Below, in pieces: positions 10,437 to 20,034 of a stretch of DNA of 64,000 nucleotides; the first letter of the stretch is position 1; each line of letters opens with the position of its first letter. The stretch lies in the NCBI GenBank assembly GCA_032158295.1, contig CM063255.1:11312094-11376093 (forward strand), given 5' to 3'. The stretch comes from Pycnopodia helianthoides (taxonomy: Eukaryota > Echinodermata > Asteroidea > Forcipulatida > Asteriidae). The position numbers and the translations under genes were made by a program. Under the pieces are notes generated by a model, which made no database searches, was not told the DNA's origin, and saw nothing but the letters and a program-made list of their open reading frames with translations.

Positions 10437-10826
10437 TTAAAGGTACACGTTGCCTTGGATCGGTCGAGTTGGTCTATAACAAGCGTTTGTATGCGTTTGT
10501 TATAAAACGCATATGGTTAGAAAGATGTTTTAAAAGTAGAATACAATGATCCACACAAATATGCCTCGAAATTGCGTGATTTTCCTTTTACATCGTGAAC
10601 TAACACAGTCGGCCATTTTATGGAGTCAAACTTTTGACTCCACAAAATGGCCGACCGTGTTAGTTCGCAAAGTTCAAGGAAAACCACGCAATTTCGAGGC
10701 ATATTTGTGTGGATCATTGTATTCTACTTTCAAAACATCTTTCTAACCATATGCATTTTATAACAAACGCCTACAAACGCTTGTTATAGACCAACTCGAC
10801 CGATCCAAGGCAACGTGTACCTTTAA
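10437..10826. mobile_element. 390-bp near-perfect hairpin MITE (TTAAAGGTACACGTTGCC)
   Basis: The two halves are inverted copies of each other about an exact centre at 10631/10632 (GGAGTCAAA-CT-TTTGACTCC). The termini are TTAAAGGTACACGTTGCC and GGCAACGTGTACCTTTAA. It lies in intron 11. The arms are about 194 bases, so the two strands give nearly the same 66-residue phantom ORF. Further copies are at 36903-37273 and, as a half, at 20416-20623. Confidence 0.92.
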
Positions 10827-10851
10827 GAGAGATAAACGACCCCTGGATATT

Positions 10852-11218
10852 CTACACTCGTAAAACTCGGAGTCTCAATCGACCCGGATTCCAAGTCCAA
10901 GAGTTTCCTGACCCTTTTCCGGGTCAAGGTGATACGGAAAGTGGTTTTTAAAATGGGATTTTCAATCGTATTCTGCATCATTTTGACCAATTTCTTCGTA
11001 ATTTCGACACGGGTTCCGGGTCATACTGACCCCGAAATTGGTCAGGCCACGCGGGACACAATTTTATTTTCCGTACAACACGCTGGCTACGGGGTCAACA
11101 GTGAAGGGATCCGGGAAAGCACCCACACCTTCTGCGTGTATGCGATAGCCAGCGTGTGGTACGGGGAAAAAATCGCGGCTCCCTGATCAAGGTCAATTCT
11201 GACGGACGTTTTTAGAAT
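10852..11218. repeat. GACCCGG-type repeat with internal insertion
   Basis: It runs from CACTCGTAAAACTCGG to ACGTTTTTAGAATG. About 120 bases are inserted in the middle, flanked by inverted repeats around ACACGCTGGCTAC and GTAGCCAGCGTGTGG-like sequences, forming their own small hairpin. Confidence 0.6.
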
Positions 11219-11271
11219 GTAAAACTTGCGTTTCGCGATAACGCTATTTCAGGACATAGGGCCTACGGCCT

Positions 11272-11516
11272 GGGGCCAATTTCATAGAGCTGCTAAGCAC
11301 AACAATTTGCTTAGCATGAAATTTCTTCCTTGATAAAAACAGGGTCACCAACCAAATTTCCATGTGTTGCATATTGCTTGTTACTGGTATTCAGCTGTTG
11401 TTTGCTTATCCTGAAAATCACGTGGAAATTTGGTTGGTAATCCTGTTTTTATCAATGAAGAAATTTCATGCTAAGCAAATTTTTGTGCTTAGCAGCTCTA
11501 TGAAATTGGGCCCTGG
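11272..11516. mobile_element. GGGCCCAATTTCATAGAG palindromic MITE, copy 1
   Basis: A nearly symmetric element of about 245 bases. The left end GGCCAATTTCATAGAGCTGC mirrors the right end GCAGCTCTATGAAATTGGGC. Inner mirrored segments are ACCAACCAAATTTCC and GGAAATTTGGTTGGT. Confidence 0.85.
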
Positions 11517-11985
11517 TTGCATCGACACGACGAATTGCATGTTCGGGTGCAGCACTCACTCTGCATTCACTGTTGGGATTGTGCAATGACTACGTGAGCA
11601 CAATCCTGTTTGAATTTGACAAAAGTTGAAATATTACAGATTAAAGTAAGCTGTCATTACGGCAATCCGCAGTTAGAGACAAACAATATACAAAATGCTT
11701 AATACGAGATGGTAGTCTCGTTATTACGGCAATTGGTGTACAATAAACGATAATTACGGATTAGTAGTCCACTATAACAAGTTTCGTAAAAATAAAAAAA
11801 AACATTTTTATTGGGGTGGCTATTTCATGTATCGAACCATTCATTTTGGATTTTTCGATCTCATCTGGGGAAAGGAGGGAAAGGGTTCTGGGTGGTGGTT
11901 GGGGGGGGGGGGCTACCGCCCCTGCCCCCTTCCTCTGGTTAATGGCGATAACAGATTGATAGTTCGTTACATTGGCTTGATAGCC

Positions 11986-12189
11986 TTGGCCCAATTTCAT
12001 AGAGTTGCTGAAGCACAAAAAATGAGCTAAGCACAAAAAATGAGCAAAACTGTGCTTACTAGCACAAGGTTACCAGCCAAAAGACCATGTCACACTTACC
12101 ATTGTGACTGGTATCCTGCACATTGCTGCTGTGCAAGAAACTGTTAAGTAATATTTCTGCTTACACAGCTCTATGAAACTGGGCCCTGG
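11986..12189. mobile_element. Palindromic MITE, copy 2, just downstream of the TM1 exon
   Basis: It runs from GGCCCAATTTCATAGAG to CTCTATGAAACTGGGCCC. Its end is about 22 bases from the 3' edge of exon 11 (12211). It is the subfamily with GGTTACCAGCC inside. Confidence 0.85.
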
Positions 12190-12210
12190 GCTTCGTGTAT
12201 GTGTTCTCAC

Positions 12211-12361
12211 CGAAGCTTTCTAAAATGAATGTTAAATGCGAGGAAGCAACACGCCAGCGTGATTCCGATGATGGCGAAGATGGTACCAGTTAAGAAAACC
12301 CCGAGCGCAATCGTCTGGTGGTCCTCTTGCTCAATGATGAAGTCGATGGGTGGCTTCCCTC
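12211..12361 (-). CDS. GABBR-like: GABA-B-like receptor exon 11: linker and TM1
   Basis: This exon encodes the rest of codon 461, residues 462-510 and two bases of codon 511 (phase 1 in, 2 out). The acceptor is ttccag and the donor is TTCG followed by gtgaga. GGKPPID is the short linker that replaces the cysteine-rich domain of other class C receptors. The hydrophobic stretch at about 480-505 is TM1, ending AFNIHFRK like the FNI motif of vertebrate receptors. Palindromic MITEs lie on both sides, ending 22 bases downstream and starting 58 bases upstream. Confidence 0.92.
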
Positions 12362-12418
12362 CTGGAAGAGGACATAAGAATGTAAGTTTAAGGCCTGCCT
12401 GGCACGCATGGTTGTCTT

Positions 12419-12584
12419 CAGGGCCCAGTTTCATAGAGCTGCTTAAGCACAAAAAGTATGCTTACCAGAATAAGGTTACCAGCCAAACTACCATGTAGTG
12501 TGTACAATTTCGACTGGTATCCTGCTCATATCTGAAAATTGTTAAGCAATATTTTATGCTTAAGCAGCTCTATGAAATTGGGCC
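12419..12584. mobile_element. Palindromic MITE, copy 3, just upstream of the TM1 exon
   Basis: It runs from CAGGGCCCAGTTTCATAGAG to CTCTATGAAATTGGGCC and starts 58 bases from the 5' edge of exon 11 (12361). Together with copy 2 it brackets the exon. Confidence 0.85.
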
Positions 12585-12747
12585 AATGGCTGTGTGGCCA
12601 AGGGTCAAATTGCACGCGACGGTCAATGGTTGTACGTACGCGAGCGTGCAATTTCCACCAGTACGTGAATGGAAAAAAAGTTAGTGATGTGACAAAAAAT
12701 AGAAATCATACAAAATTGCGTCCAGTCACATTAATCTCCTACAGCTG

Positions 12748-13200
12748 ATGGCTCTGGTATGCCCGGAAGCTCAATGGTTACCTTATCGTGGTGAGACTTA
12801 CACGGTATTGCATGGCTCTGCTTACCGTGGTAAGCAAAGAATCGGCGCTTACGGAAGCAGGGAATTCCGTGCTTACGTCAAGCGTATTACACAGGTAAGC
12901 AGGTTTTTTTTGCTAGTGCGCGTGCTCCACTCTACTAGGCGTTCTTCTCTTGCGCACTTAGCGACGAATGGTGATCGCATGAGCAGAGTTTGGCGGTAAG
13001 CAGAGCCATGGAATTAGTCCCCGATACACGGTCATGTGACCACCTTTCAACCAATAGGACTGCGTAAACTGTCTGGGGGTATTTATGATTATGTATTAAA
13101 GAAAACGTGGTGGGATCTATCCTTGGGCATGCCCAGTATAACAAACTTCATTAATTATTTTTTAGTCTTGATTTGACCTCAATGTATGGTAATTATATCA
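12748..13200. other. Remainder of intron 10
   Basis: Stretches around GGCTCTGCTTACCGTGGTAAG and GGCGGTAAGCAGAGCC suggest a small inverted-repeat element at about 12810-13010. No coding signal was seen. Confidence 0.35.
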
Positions 13201-13205
13201 CTAAC

Positions 13206-13298
13206 CTGGCCAATGGATCTCTTTATAGCCAGATGTATTTAAGACAGCACCGTTGCCGACAGTCGGGTCAACCAAGCCAACCCGGACAGCTTTTCCGT
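13206..13298 (-). CDS. GABBR-like: GABA-B-like receptor exon 10: end of flytrap domain
   Basis: This exon encodes the rest of codon 430, residues 431-460 and one further base (phase 1 in and out). The acceptor is atacag and the donor is CAG followed by gttagt. VRVGLVDPTVGNGAVLNTSG is the strand that reads KxGxYDxxxxxL in vertebrate receptors, and IHWPG precedes GKPPID of exon 11 exactly as IRFQGSEPPKD or WIGGSPPAD do. N450-T-S is a sequon. Confidence 0.91.
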
Positions 13299-13529
13299 CT
13301 GTATATATGATGGATAAGGACATGAACATTATAGTGGCTACATTTACGTCGTCAAGGAAGTGACTTGGCGTCAAAGAAAAGTAACAAAGTAAACCCTTCT
13401 TTCTTTCTTTTTTACAAACTTTTGATAATAATTTTTGTTTCATTGTTGTTAACATTTCCACCATAGTTTCAGTTTAGCTTCGTAAATTAGACTAATTAGC
13501 ATGAAAGGTGAATTACTAGATTGGCAGTG

Positions 13530-14045
13530 CACTCTAAACACTTCCGGGTCAGAGTTGAGGGGGCCTGACCCCGAAATAGGTCAGGCTGACCTGGAAACTG
13601 TTTTTTTTTAAGGAATTAAATTCGGTATTCTGCGTCATTTGACCCATTTCTGGGTCGATTTTGGCTTATATTCCGGTTTATTTAGCCTTTTGTCACGGCC
13701 TTCGTGGCTTGGTCAGCTTCGTAGAGCCGCGACCCCAAGCGACAGGAAGGTGAGACCACTCACGCGAGTGGCGAAGCCACGAGTGCCTTTTCCAACTTGT
13801 TTGCGGTTTCCAATATTTGTCTTTATCAATCAGAAGCGACGGGGGTCAGCTGGTCAGCATACATTAACAAATTATGCAAATTTACATTGGTTAATCGTTC
13901 AGCACTTTACTTCTTTGCATACAAGTTTAATACGAATAATGCAAGTTTCATACTCCATGGATAATTCCTTCAAAATCAAATCGAGTTGGAAAAGGCCCTT
14001 GTGGCTTCGCCACTCGACTCGCGCGAATGGTCTCCCCCTTTGCTT
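13530..14045. repeat. Intron 9: half GACCCGG repeat and an imperfect inverted repeat
   Basis: Positions 13530-13680 match the left part of the GACCCGG-type repeat. At 13757-13805 and 13985-14035, CGAGTGGCGAAGCCACGAG and GTGGCTTCGCCACTCG are inverted relatives with GGAAAAGGC next to them. The same GTGGCTGCGCCACTCGCGAG motif recurs at 59215-59236. Confidence 0.5.
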
Positions 14046-14152
14046 GGCAGAAAATTGCATTAAACTTAATGGTTGGAACGGTACTGGTACTTTGTTTTTC
14101 AAATTAATCGAACAATTGTGAGAGGATTTTTGTGTTAATGTTTTTTTTTTAC

Positions 14153-14216
14153 CTTGGATTTGCTGCAGCTCTAAGAGGCAAACTCGATCACCCTTCTCCG
14201 TGAATTGAACCGGACC
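14153..14216 (-). CDS. GABBR-like: GABA-B-like receptor exon 9: small flytrap exon
   Basis: This 64-base exon encodes residues 409-429 plus one base (phase 0 in, 1 out). The acceptor is ttaacag and the donor is AAG followed by gtaaaa. GPVQFTEKGDRV corresponds to the GxVxFxxxGxR strand that follows FEGVSG in GABA-B receptors. It is too short to be seen as an ORF but is required by the frame and by homology between exons 8 and 10. A foldback element rich in TGACGTCA begins about 330 bases upstream of its acceptor. Confidence 0.9.
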
Positions 14217-14315
14217 CTGTTAATGTTAATATAAATATAAATATGTTGTTATGCAGATATCAGGTTCGTGCCCCGGTTAACAGAGATTAGTGGTACTGAT
14301 TTTTACTGAAGGATT

Positions 14316-14501
14316 TTGACACAAGACCAACTCCTTGGGAAAGTAGCTGTTAAAGGGACAAATGTCAAGGAGTTCAAAATCATCTCAGAAGGTAACTGCT
14401 CCTACAAGGCCGATGAGACAAGCCACTGCCTCAACATCAACCCAAAAGACAGTTGCCAGAGGAAGAACTACTCTGAACTAAAATCATCCACAGCACCATA
14501 A
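14316..14501 (+). CDS. Unrecognised 62-codon ORF antisense in intron 8
   Basis: The ORF has no ATG at its start (TTG) and follows an in-frame TGA. It encodes a hydrophilic peptide containing GKVAVKGTNVKEFKIISEG and ends KSSTAP. It is followed by about 1.2 kb of AT-rich sequence with an AATAAA at 15731. This could be the 3' end of a retrocopy or of a LINE. I do not recognise the peptide. Confidence 0.25.
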   Translation: MTQDQLLGKVAVKGTNVKEFKIISEGNCSYKADETSHCLNINPKDSCQRKNYSELKSSTAP

Positions 14502-14548
14502 GTGAAGTGTACGGAGCTCTTGAAGTGCCACCCAACTTGTTTGAGATT

Positions 14549-14785
14549 CTGAGATAATTTTCTGCAAGATGATGACGACATCATAAACGTAAGATGACGC
14601 CATCTATCTCAGGAAGTCGACGTCTTACTTTTATGATGACGACATCCTTAGATGAAATATATCGATAAGACGTCATCTCACTTTAGGATGACGTCATCCC
14701 GAGATAAATCATCTCAGGATGTCGTCATCTCTGACGTTGATGACGTCATCATCCTGCAGAAAACTATCTCAGGGTTGCAATAAAA
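14549..14785. repeat. Foldback element rich in TGACGTCA palindromes
   Basis: The outer ends CTGAGATAATTTTCTGCA and TGCAGAAAACTATCTCAGG are inverted copies. Between them are many GATGACGTCATC-like palindromes, with TGACGTCA (the consensus CRE/ATF site) exact at about 14691 and 14740. It begins about 330 bases upstream of the exon 9 acceptor. Confidence 0.8.
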
Positions 14786-14949
14786 TGTCGGATGACACTT
14801 CCAGAGCTCCGTAGAAATATCACCAGTCAGGAGCTGGACGACGTTTTAGTACATGTCACCTCATGGTGAGTTAATGTTAAACCAAACCGCCCCAGTCGAT
14901 CCAGTCTTGGTTTTTTTCTTCACATAAAGTGCCACACTATTGTATTTGT

Positions 14950-15740
14950 AAATGGTTCCTTGTGTTTTGTTTGTACTGGTAAATTGGCCTTTTCAACATC
15001 TTTCTACTAGCACATTCATTTCGCTTCTTTGAAAAGTGCTTCAGGTATTTGTAATTATTTATGTAAAAGAGAACCTTTTGAAAATTAACTGTAGTGCTCA
15101 AAGTTAATTAAGTTGATTATTCAATGCCTGTACAGTGTAGATAGTGTTTGTTTGTTTTTGTGTATGTGTTTTTTATTGCGAAGAAATACCTAATTATTTA
15201 TGTAAAAGAGAACTTTATGTAAAAGAGAAATTTTTGAAAATTATTTAACTGTAGTGCTCGAAGTTAGTTAAATTGATTATTCAATGCCTGTACAGTGTAG
15301 ATAGTGTTTGTTTGTTTTTGTGAATGTGTTTTTTTATTGCGAAGAAATATATAATTATTTATGTAAAAGAGAACTTAATGTAAAAGAGAACTTTTTGAAA
15401 ATTATGTAACTGTATGTGTTTTTTATTGCGAAGAAATATCTAAAATGTCCAATTCAAAGATGCGGACAATAATGAAGTGCCAAGTGCCTCATTATTTGGT
15501 GTATTTTTGTAATGGTTCCTGAGTTTTGTTTGTACTGGTAAATTGGCCTTTTCAACATGTTTGTATATACTGTACTAGCATAGCAACTTTGTCTGTGAAA
15601 AGTGTTTCAGGTATGTAATTTACTTTGGTATAAAAATTAAACTTTTTGATAAACATTTAACTGTTGGGCAGGGAGTAAATTGCTGTATTTGAATGCTTAT
15701 ATAGCATTGATAGTTTTTCTTTATTTATTTTAATAAAGAG
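14950..15740. repeat. AT-rich tandem duplication
   Basis: A unit of about 170-180 bases including ATTATTTATGTAAAAGAGAA and TGTACAGTGTAGATAGTG is repeated about 2.5 times at 15045-15445. An outer segment GTACTGGTAAATTGGCC occurs at about 14977 and again at about 15531. An AATAAA follows at 15731. No ORF of note. Confidence 0.65.
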
Positions 15741-16675
15741 GATGGGCCATGGTGATTGAAGTTGACGTTATTTTTTAGTTTCTGCTTTCTATAATTTGTT
15801 GCATCTTTTGTAACATTACATTAACAAAAGAAGTGATATTTGCAGGGAGTTTTTACTCCGTTTACTAGCCCGCCGCCTAAATTATTTTATCAAAATCCCG
15901 TAAATGAGGGCAGCAAACAAACATGACGTCACTGTACGTACTGAATGCCCGGATGGTCTGTACTGAGCAATGCTTCAATGAGTAACAACAAACAGCCGTT
16001 TGACAGAGGGGTACGTACTGCGACGTCACTATTCTTTTGAATTTTTTGAGACAACTTTTCGCACCGACTGCTGTTGTTCCGATTTTGCCTGAAGGCGGGG
16101 TGAAAAGAGGCTTGTAAACTGCGTTGTAAACTTTTTTTAAAGTTACCTCTAGCGTGGCCCAACCTCTTAAAATAAAAATGTTAAAGAGACATTCAATTCA
16201 AATCAACGTGTTTTTTTTTCCACATTGGTAACAAAAATAAGTCTATAAATGAAAATGATATAATGCAATGGATACGGAGCAAACCAATATGGGGGCATTT
16301 TCAGAAGCCAAAAAGAGGCTTGTGTTGAAATGCTCATTGACAAATCGAGACGAAACAAATTACAGCAAAAACAAAAACAACGAACAAAACAAAAATTTAC
16401 AGTTTAACTCAGAGGAATACGTTGAACTAAAACAACAACAATGATGATATTAAAACTAAAAAGAAGGTAGTAATAACAACAATGACATAGGAGGAGTTTT
16501 GAAGAGAACGACAAGAATATTTTATAACTCCATAGTTGGGTAAAAAGGCAGAAATGCATAAAAGAAAGGAAACTAAGCTGAATATTTGGAAACCAGCAGT
16601 ATTTTCAAATTTGGCATTGAAACGACGCACAGATGGCTGAGTTTTTAATACCTTGAGAGAGAAATAAATTAAAAT

Positions 16676-16895
16676 AAATTATTATGACTTGCATCTCATA
16701 ATTATGACTTGTACTAAGTCGTATTTATGAGATACATCTCAGATATGACTTAATTGACATGAGTCATAGTTATGACTTAGGCTAATTCATAATTATGAGA
16801 TATATGTCATAGTTATGACTTTTACTTAGTCATAATTATGAGACATGAATGTAAGTCATAATATAAGATAATTAAGTCATAATTATGACTTAATC
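16676..16895. repeat. Array of TCATAATTATGA palindromes
   Basis: Repeated imperfect palindromes of the form AAGTCATAATTATGACTT, with GAGATACATCTC-like variants, fill about 220 bases in intron 8. No protein-coding content. Confidence 0.75.
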
Positions 16896-17377
16896 ATTTC
16901 TTCTCTTTCTTTCTCTGTTAATGTCCCTCTAAAACGCTAATGATATCCGAAACAAAGATGCCAATATGGCTGAAATTCCAAAAGCTTAAAATATTCAAAA
17001 GGTTTTAAAATATTTTGCTACTGAACCAATAAAACTTGTCAACCAGACACCATGACAACGAAGTATCCATAAATATTTCTAATCATGATTTTGTGCTTTC
17101 GCTATTAAAGGGCCAGGAGCGCTGGTTAAAATAAGTTATTACACCCTAAAAATGGGGTAACTGTGGACGCTATATAGGCGGCAGCAGATATACCTGAGCT
17201 GATTTCGCTTAGAGCTAAGATTGATCTTAAGAGCAAATCATTCTTAAATATTGCTTTTATAAAGCAAAGTGTGATGTCACAATACAAATTACTATAGAAT
17301 ATAGACCTAAGCAAAGTCAAACAACTCATGATGGATTGTTCATTCGATAGCCTTAGATTAGAAGAAATCGATCTTAC

Positions 17378-17475
17378 CGAAACGCCCTCAAACTCCATGG
17401 TGTCGAAAATGTCAAACATGATATCGATGGTCACGTTGTCATCGTATCTAAAGTCAGCCAAAGTCCTTGGTGGAT
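17378..17475 (-). CDS. GABBR-like: GABA-B-like receptor exon 8: flytrap
   Basis: This exon encodes the rest of codon 376 and residues 377-408 (phase 1 in, 0 out). The acceptor is tacttag and the donor is TCG followed by gtaaga. The segment from LADFRYDD to MEFEGVS aligns with the family region DFNYNN...SSFEGVSG. N389-V-T is a sequon. It joins in frame to exon 9, which starts GPVQF. Confidence 0.92.
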
Positions 17476-17584
17476 CTAAGTAGGAGCATGCAAATGAGAA
17501 TGTGAAAGAAAGACAAAAAAAATTAATATCAGGTTTCATACTAATTATGAGTTTCTCTTACCGACAAAACAAAGGGACGTGGCG

Positions 17585-18140
17585 TGTCGTGGCCAAGCGG
17601 TCTATAGTGCACCGGACCCAAGCTATGGTGTTGTCAGCAGCCGAGTGTGAGTTCGAATCCCGGTCAGGGCCCAATTTCATAGAGCTGCTTAAGCACAAAA
17701 AGTAGCTAAGTACAACAAAATTATGCTTACCAGAATAAGGTTACCAGCCAAACTACCATGTCACAAGTACAATTTGTGACTGGTATCCTGCTCTTTTCTG
17801 CTACGCAGAAAATTAATAAGCAATATTTTCTGCTTAAGCAGCTCTATAAAATTGGCCCCTGGACACTTGTTCCCCTTGAGCAAGGCACTTAACCATAATT
17901 GCTTCGTACACAAATTTGGAAGGTAGTGCATTCTACTCTCCCAGCCAAGCTCCTTGTGGATGATACCCATGCCTACACATCCTTACGGACTCAGGTGAAG
18001 GGGGTAACCCTGTTTCAGCCCCAGGAGTAGGTGGCAACGTGCCCCTGGTGTCAGTTGATTTGGGTCAACAGCCCAAATCAGTTAAGTGTAGCCCTCACCT
18101 TGAAGTGGCCGTCCGGCCTTGTGAGTCAGGCGATATCTCT
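17585..18140 (+). mobile_element. tRNA-headed SINE with nested palindromic MITE
   Basis: The head contains a box A (GTGGCCAAGCGGT, 17589-17601) and a box B (GTTCGAATCC, 17651-17660) of RNA polymerase III promoters. The body resumes after the nested MITE with CTTGAGCAAGGCACTTAACC, a segment I know from deuterostome tRNA-derived SINEs. It ends near GGCCTTGTGAGTCAGGCG. The acceptor stem does not pair, so it is not a functional tRNA. Confidence 0.75.
17665..17862. mobile_element. Palindromic MITE, copy 4, inside the SINE
   Basis: It runs from CAGGGCCCAATTTCATAGAG to CTCTATAAAATTGGCCCCTG. It separates the SINE head at CCCGGT from the SINE body at ACACTTG, so it inserted after the SINE. Confidence 0.82.
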
Positions 18141-18524
18141 TTTTCTTTTTTTTTAAGAGAAAAGTGAGGTTACGGGAAAAATTCAAACGTTCTATTTTTG
18201 TTGTCAATTTCTGTTTTGGGGATTTGATGTCTTTGTTAATGTGCACCCAATTAAACCTGAGGTCATGACGACCAAAGAATAAAGACATGTAGATGAATCC
18301 AGGGCAAGAGACCTGATGACGATACAATTGAAATGTCATTTATAAATAAAGCCACACATATAACCCAACCCCAAACCGTCAAACACACATTACTGACACA
18401 CATATTCGACCCATTAAGTCGAGGTCATCTAGTCGTTCTACAATGTATTTGCAATTTTAAGGACGTCTCCATTGGATTTTTGTTTACGAAGATGTGCCCA
18501 AGGGACAGGGTTCCCGATGGATAG

Positions 18525-19250
18525 AGGGGAGGTCCTCTTGGGTTCAGGGTCCAGAAGAGTATAAAGGGTCCCCGAGAGTTAGGGGTTCCCAAGAGTTGGA
18601 TGTCCCCAAGGATAATAAATCCCAAAGTTTGGGTCCCTAAGGGTAAGGGGTCCACATGTGTATGGGTCCCCAATGGGTTATGGGTTACCAAGGGTTAGGG
18701 ATCTACAAGGGTATGGGTCCCCGAGGGTTAGGGGGTAACCAAGGTTTAATGGTCCCCAAGGATAAGGGTCCCCAAGGATAAGGGGTCCCCAAGGCTAAGG
18801 GGTCCTCAAGGGTATGAGTCCCCAAGGGTTAAGGGTCGCCAAGGGGTCTACAATGGTTGGGGTCCCCAAGGGTAAGGGGTCGCCCCAAGAGTATGGGTCC
18901 CAAAGGGTTAGGAGTCACAAAGGGTTAGGGGTCACCGAGGGTTAGGGGTCACCAAGGGTTAGGGGTCACCAAGGATTAGCGGTCCCCAAGGCTTAGGGGT
19001 CACCAAGGGTTAGGGGTCACCAAGGGTTAGGGATCACCAAGGGTTAGGGGTCACCAAGGTTAGGGGTCACCAAGGGTTAGGATCACCAAGGGTTAGGGTC
19101 ACCAAGGGTTAGGATCACCAAGGGTTAGGGTCACCAAGGTTAGGGTCACCAAGGGTTAGGGGTCACCAAGGGTTAGGGGTCACCAAGGGTAAGTGGTTTT
19201 ATACAAGGGTCAGGGTTCCCAAAGGTTAGGGGTTATCAAGGGTTTGAGAT
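18525..19250. repeat. 17-bp telomere-like minisatellite
   Basis: Roughly 40 copies of AAGGGTTAGGGGTCACC, most regular at 18900-19195 and degenerate at the left. The plus strand is G-rich with repeated GGGTTAGGGG, so G-quadruplexes are possible. The gene's RNA would carry the C-rich strand. The array stops about 20 bases before exon 7. Confidence 0.9.
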
Positions 19251-19272
19251 CCCCTAGAGATTATTTCCATAC

Positions 19273-19423
19273 CTAAATCACGAAGACGTTTGTCTGCTAT
19301 TTCGAGGGCCAAAGCTGCCGCCCAAACCGAGTCGTAGCCCAGGGAAATCTCGGTGTAGCCAACGAGAGCTTCTGGATGTTCCCCTGCAATCTCGTGGTAC
19401 TTCTTCAGAAAAGTCTCAGATGT
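19273..19423 (-). CDS. GABBR-like: GABA-B-like receptor exon 7: flytrap lobe 2
   Basis: This exon encodes residues 326-375 plus one base (phase 0 in, 1 out). The acceptor is attccag and the donor is TTAG followed by gtatgg. TSETFLKKY resembles the family segment TSQEFVEKL. GYTEISLGYDSVWAAALALE matches [20 protein letters not shown] of GABA-B1, and E350 aligns with the GABA-B1 glutamate that binds the amino group of GABA. The downstream intron begins with a 17-bp minisatellite only about 15-20 bases from the donor. Confidence 0.93.
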
Positions 19424-19692
19424 CTGGAATTGTCAAGAACGTTTAACATCATTCAATCATTCAATCATTCAATCTATGACTATTTTGCTCAAAATTAATA
19501 CGGTCAATTATAGACGGTTGGCTATCCAGGCGAGGAGCGAGACGTTTTTTTATGGAGCGGCCGGGTATAGATGGATTGCACATGTCGTCATTGTTGAAAA
19601 ACAATAGAAATGTGCACGAGTGTACGCATATATTTTTAGTTTTAAGGTCGTACAGATGAAGGTCATAGGTCATATTCAAACAGAAGTCCTAC

Positions 19693-19841
19693 CAGCCCTG
19701 TGATCGATTGGTTCCTGCTGCCACGAGATGGAAGTGCATCTATGTAAACGGCAAAGTGGTACGCTGTCGCTTCGTTCATCTGTTCTATAGTGCAGTCGAT
19801 TGTATCGTCTGGCACTCGCCACCACAAAGGCTCGTACCATC
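19693..19841 (-). CDS. GABBR-like: GABA-B-like receptor exon 6: flytrap lobe 2
   Basis: This exon encodes the rest of codon 276 and residues 277-325 (phase 1 in, 0 out). The acceptor is acaatag and the donor is CTG followed by gtagga. It begins GWYEPLWWRVPDD, which is closer to the GABA-B2 form (GWYEPSWW) than to GABA-B1 (GWYADNWF). W277 is the ligand-stacking tryptophan. C292 in DCTIEQM pairs with C258. N319-Q-S is a sequon. Confidence 0.94.
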
Positions 19842-20034
19842 CTATTGTGACAAAATCAATGAAATAATTTAGAGCAAGAACGAGTGCGCACTTGAAGTTT
19901 AGCCGTGGTTGACCAATGACCAAGGATACCGGGACCAGGGAAGAAACCATGGTCTCGAGGCTGGTTCCAAATTGTCGAAAACAGTTGTCAACCAATGGTC
20001 GACCAGCCTGGGTTCAAGTCAAATTATTCGACCT

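Noticed and set aside
10517..10746. Two overlapping ORFs on opposite strands with almost the same 66-residue peptide
   Set aside because: A direct result of the hairpin MITE symmetry, not two genes.
13639..14121. 160-codon plus-strand ORF
   Set aside because: Covers repeat fragments (GACCCGG-type and GTGGCTTCGCCAC inverted repeats) and is antisense in intron 9; composition not convincing.
17589..17662. Possible tRNA gene
   Set aside because: Boxes A and B are present but the acceptor and anticodon arms do not fold, and SINE body sequence follows.
18900..19195. Interstitial telomere
   Set aside because: The unit is 17 bp and contains GTCACC between the GGGTTAGGGG parts, so it is a minisatellite rather than TTAGGG telomere repeat.
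18525..19250. Regular short repeats resembling a CRISPR array
   Set aside because: The units are contiguous 17-bp repeats without unique spacers, in an animal intron.
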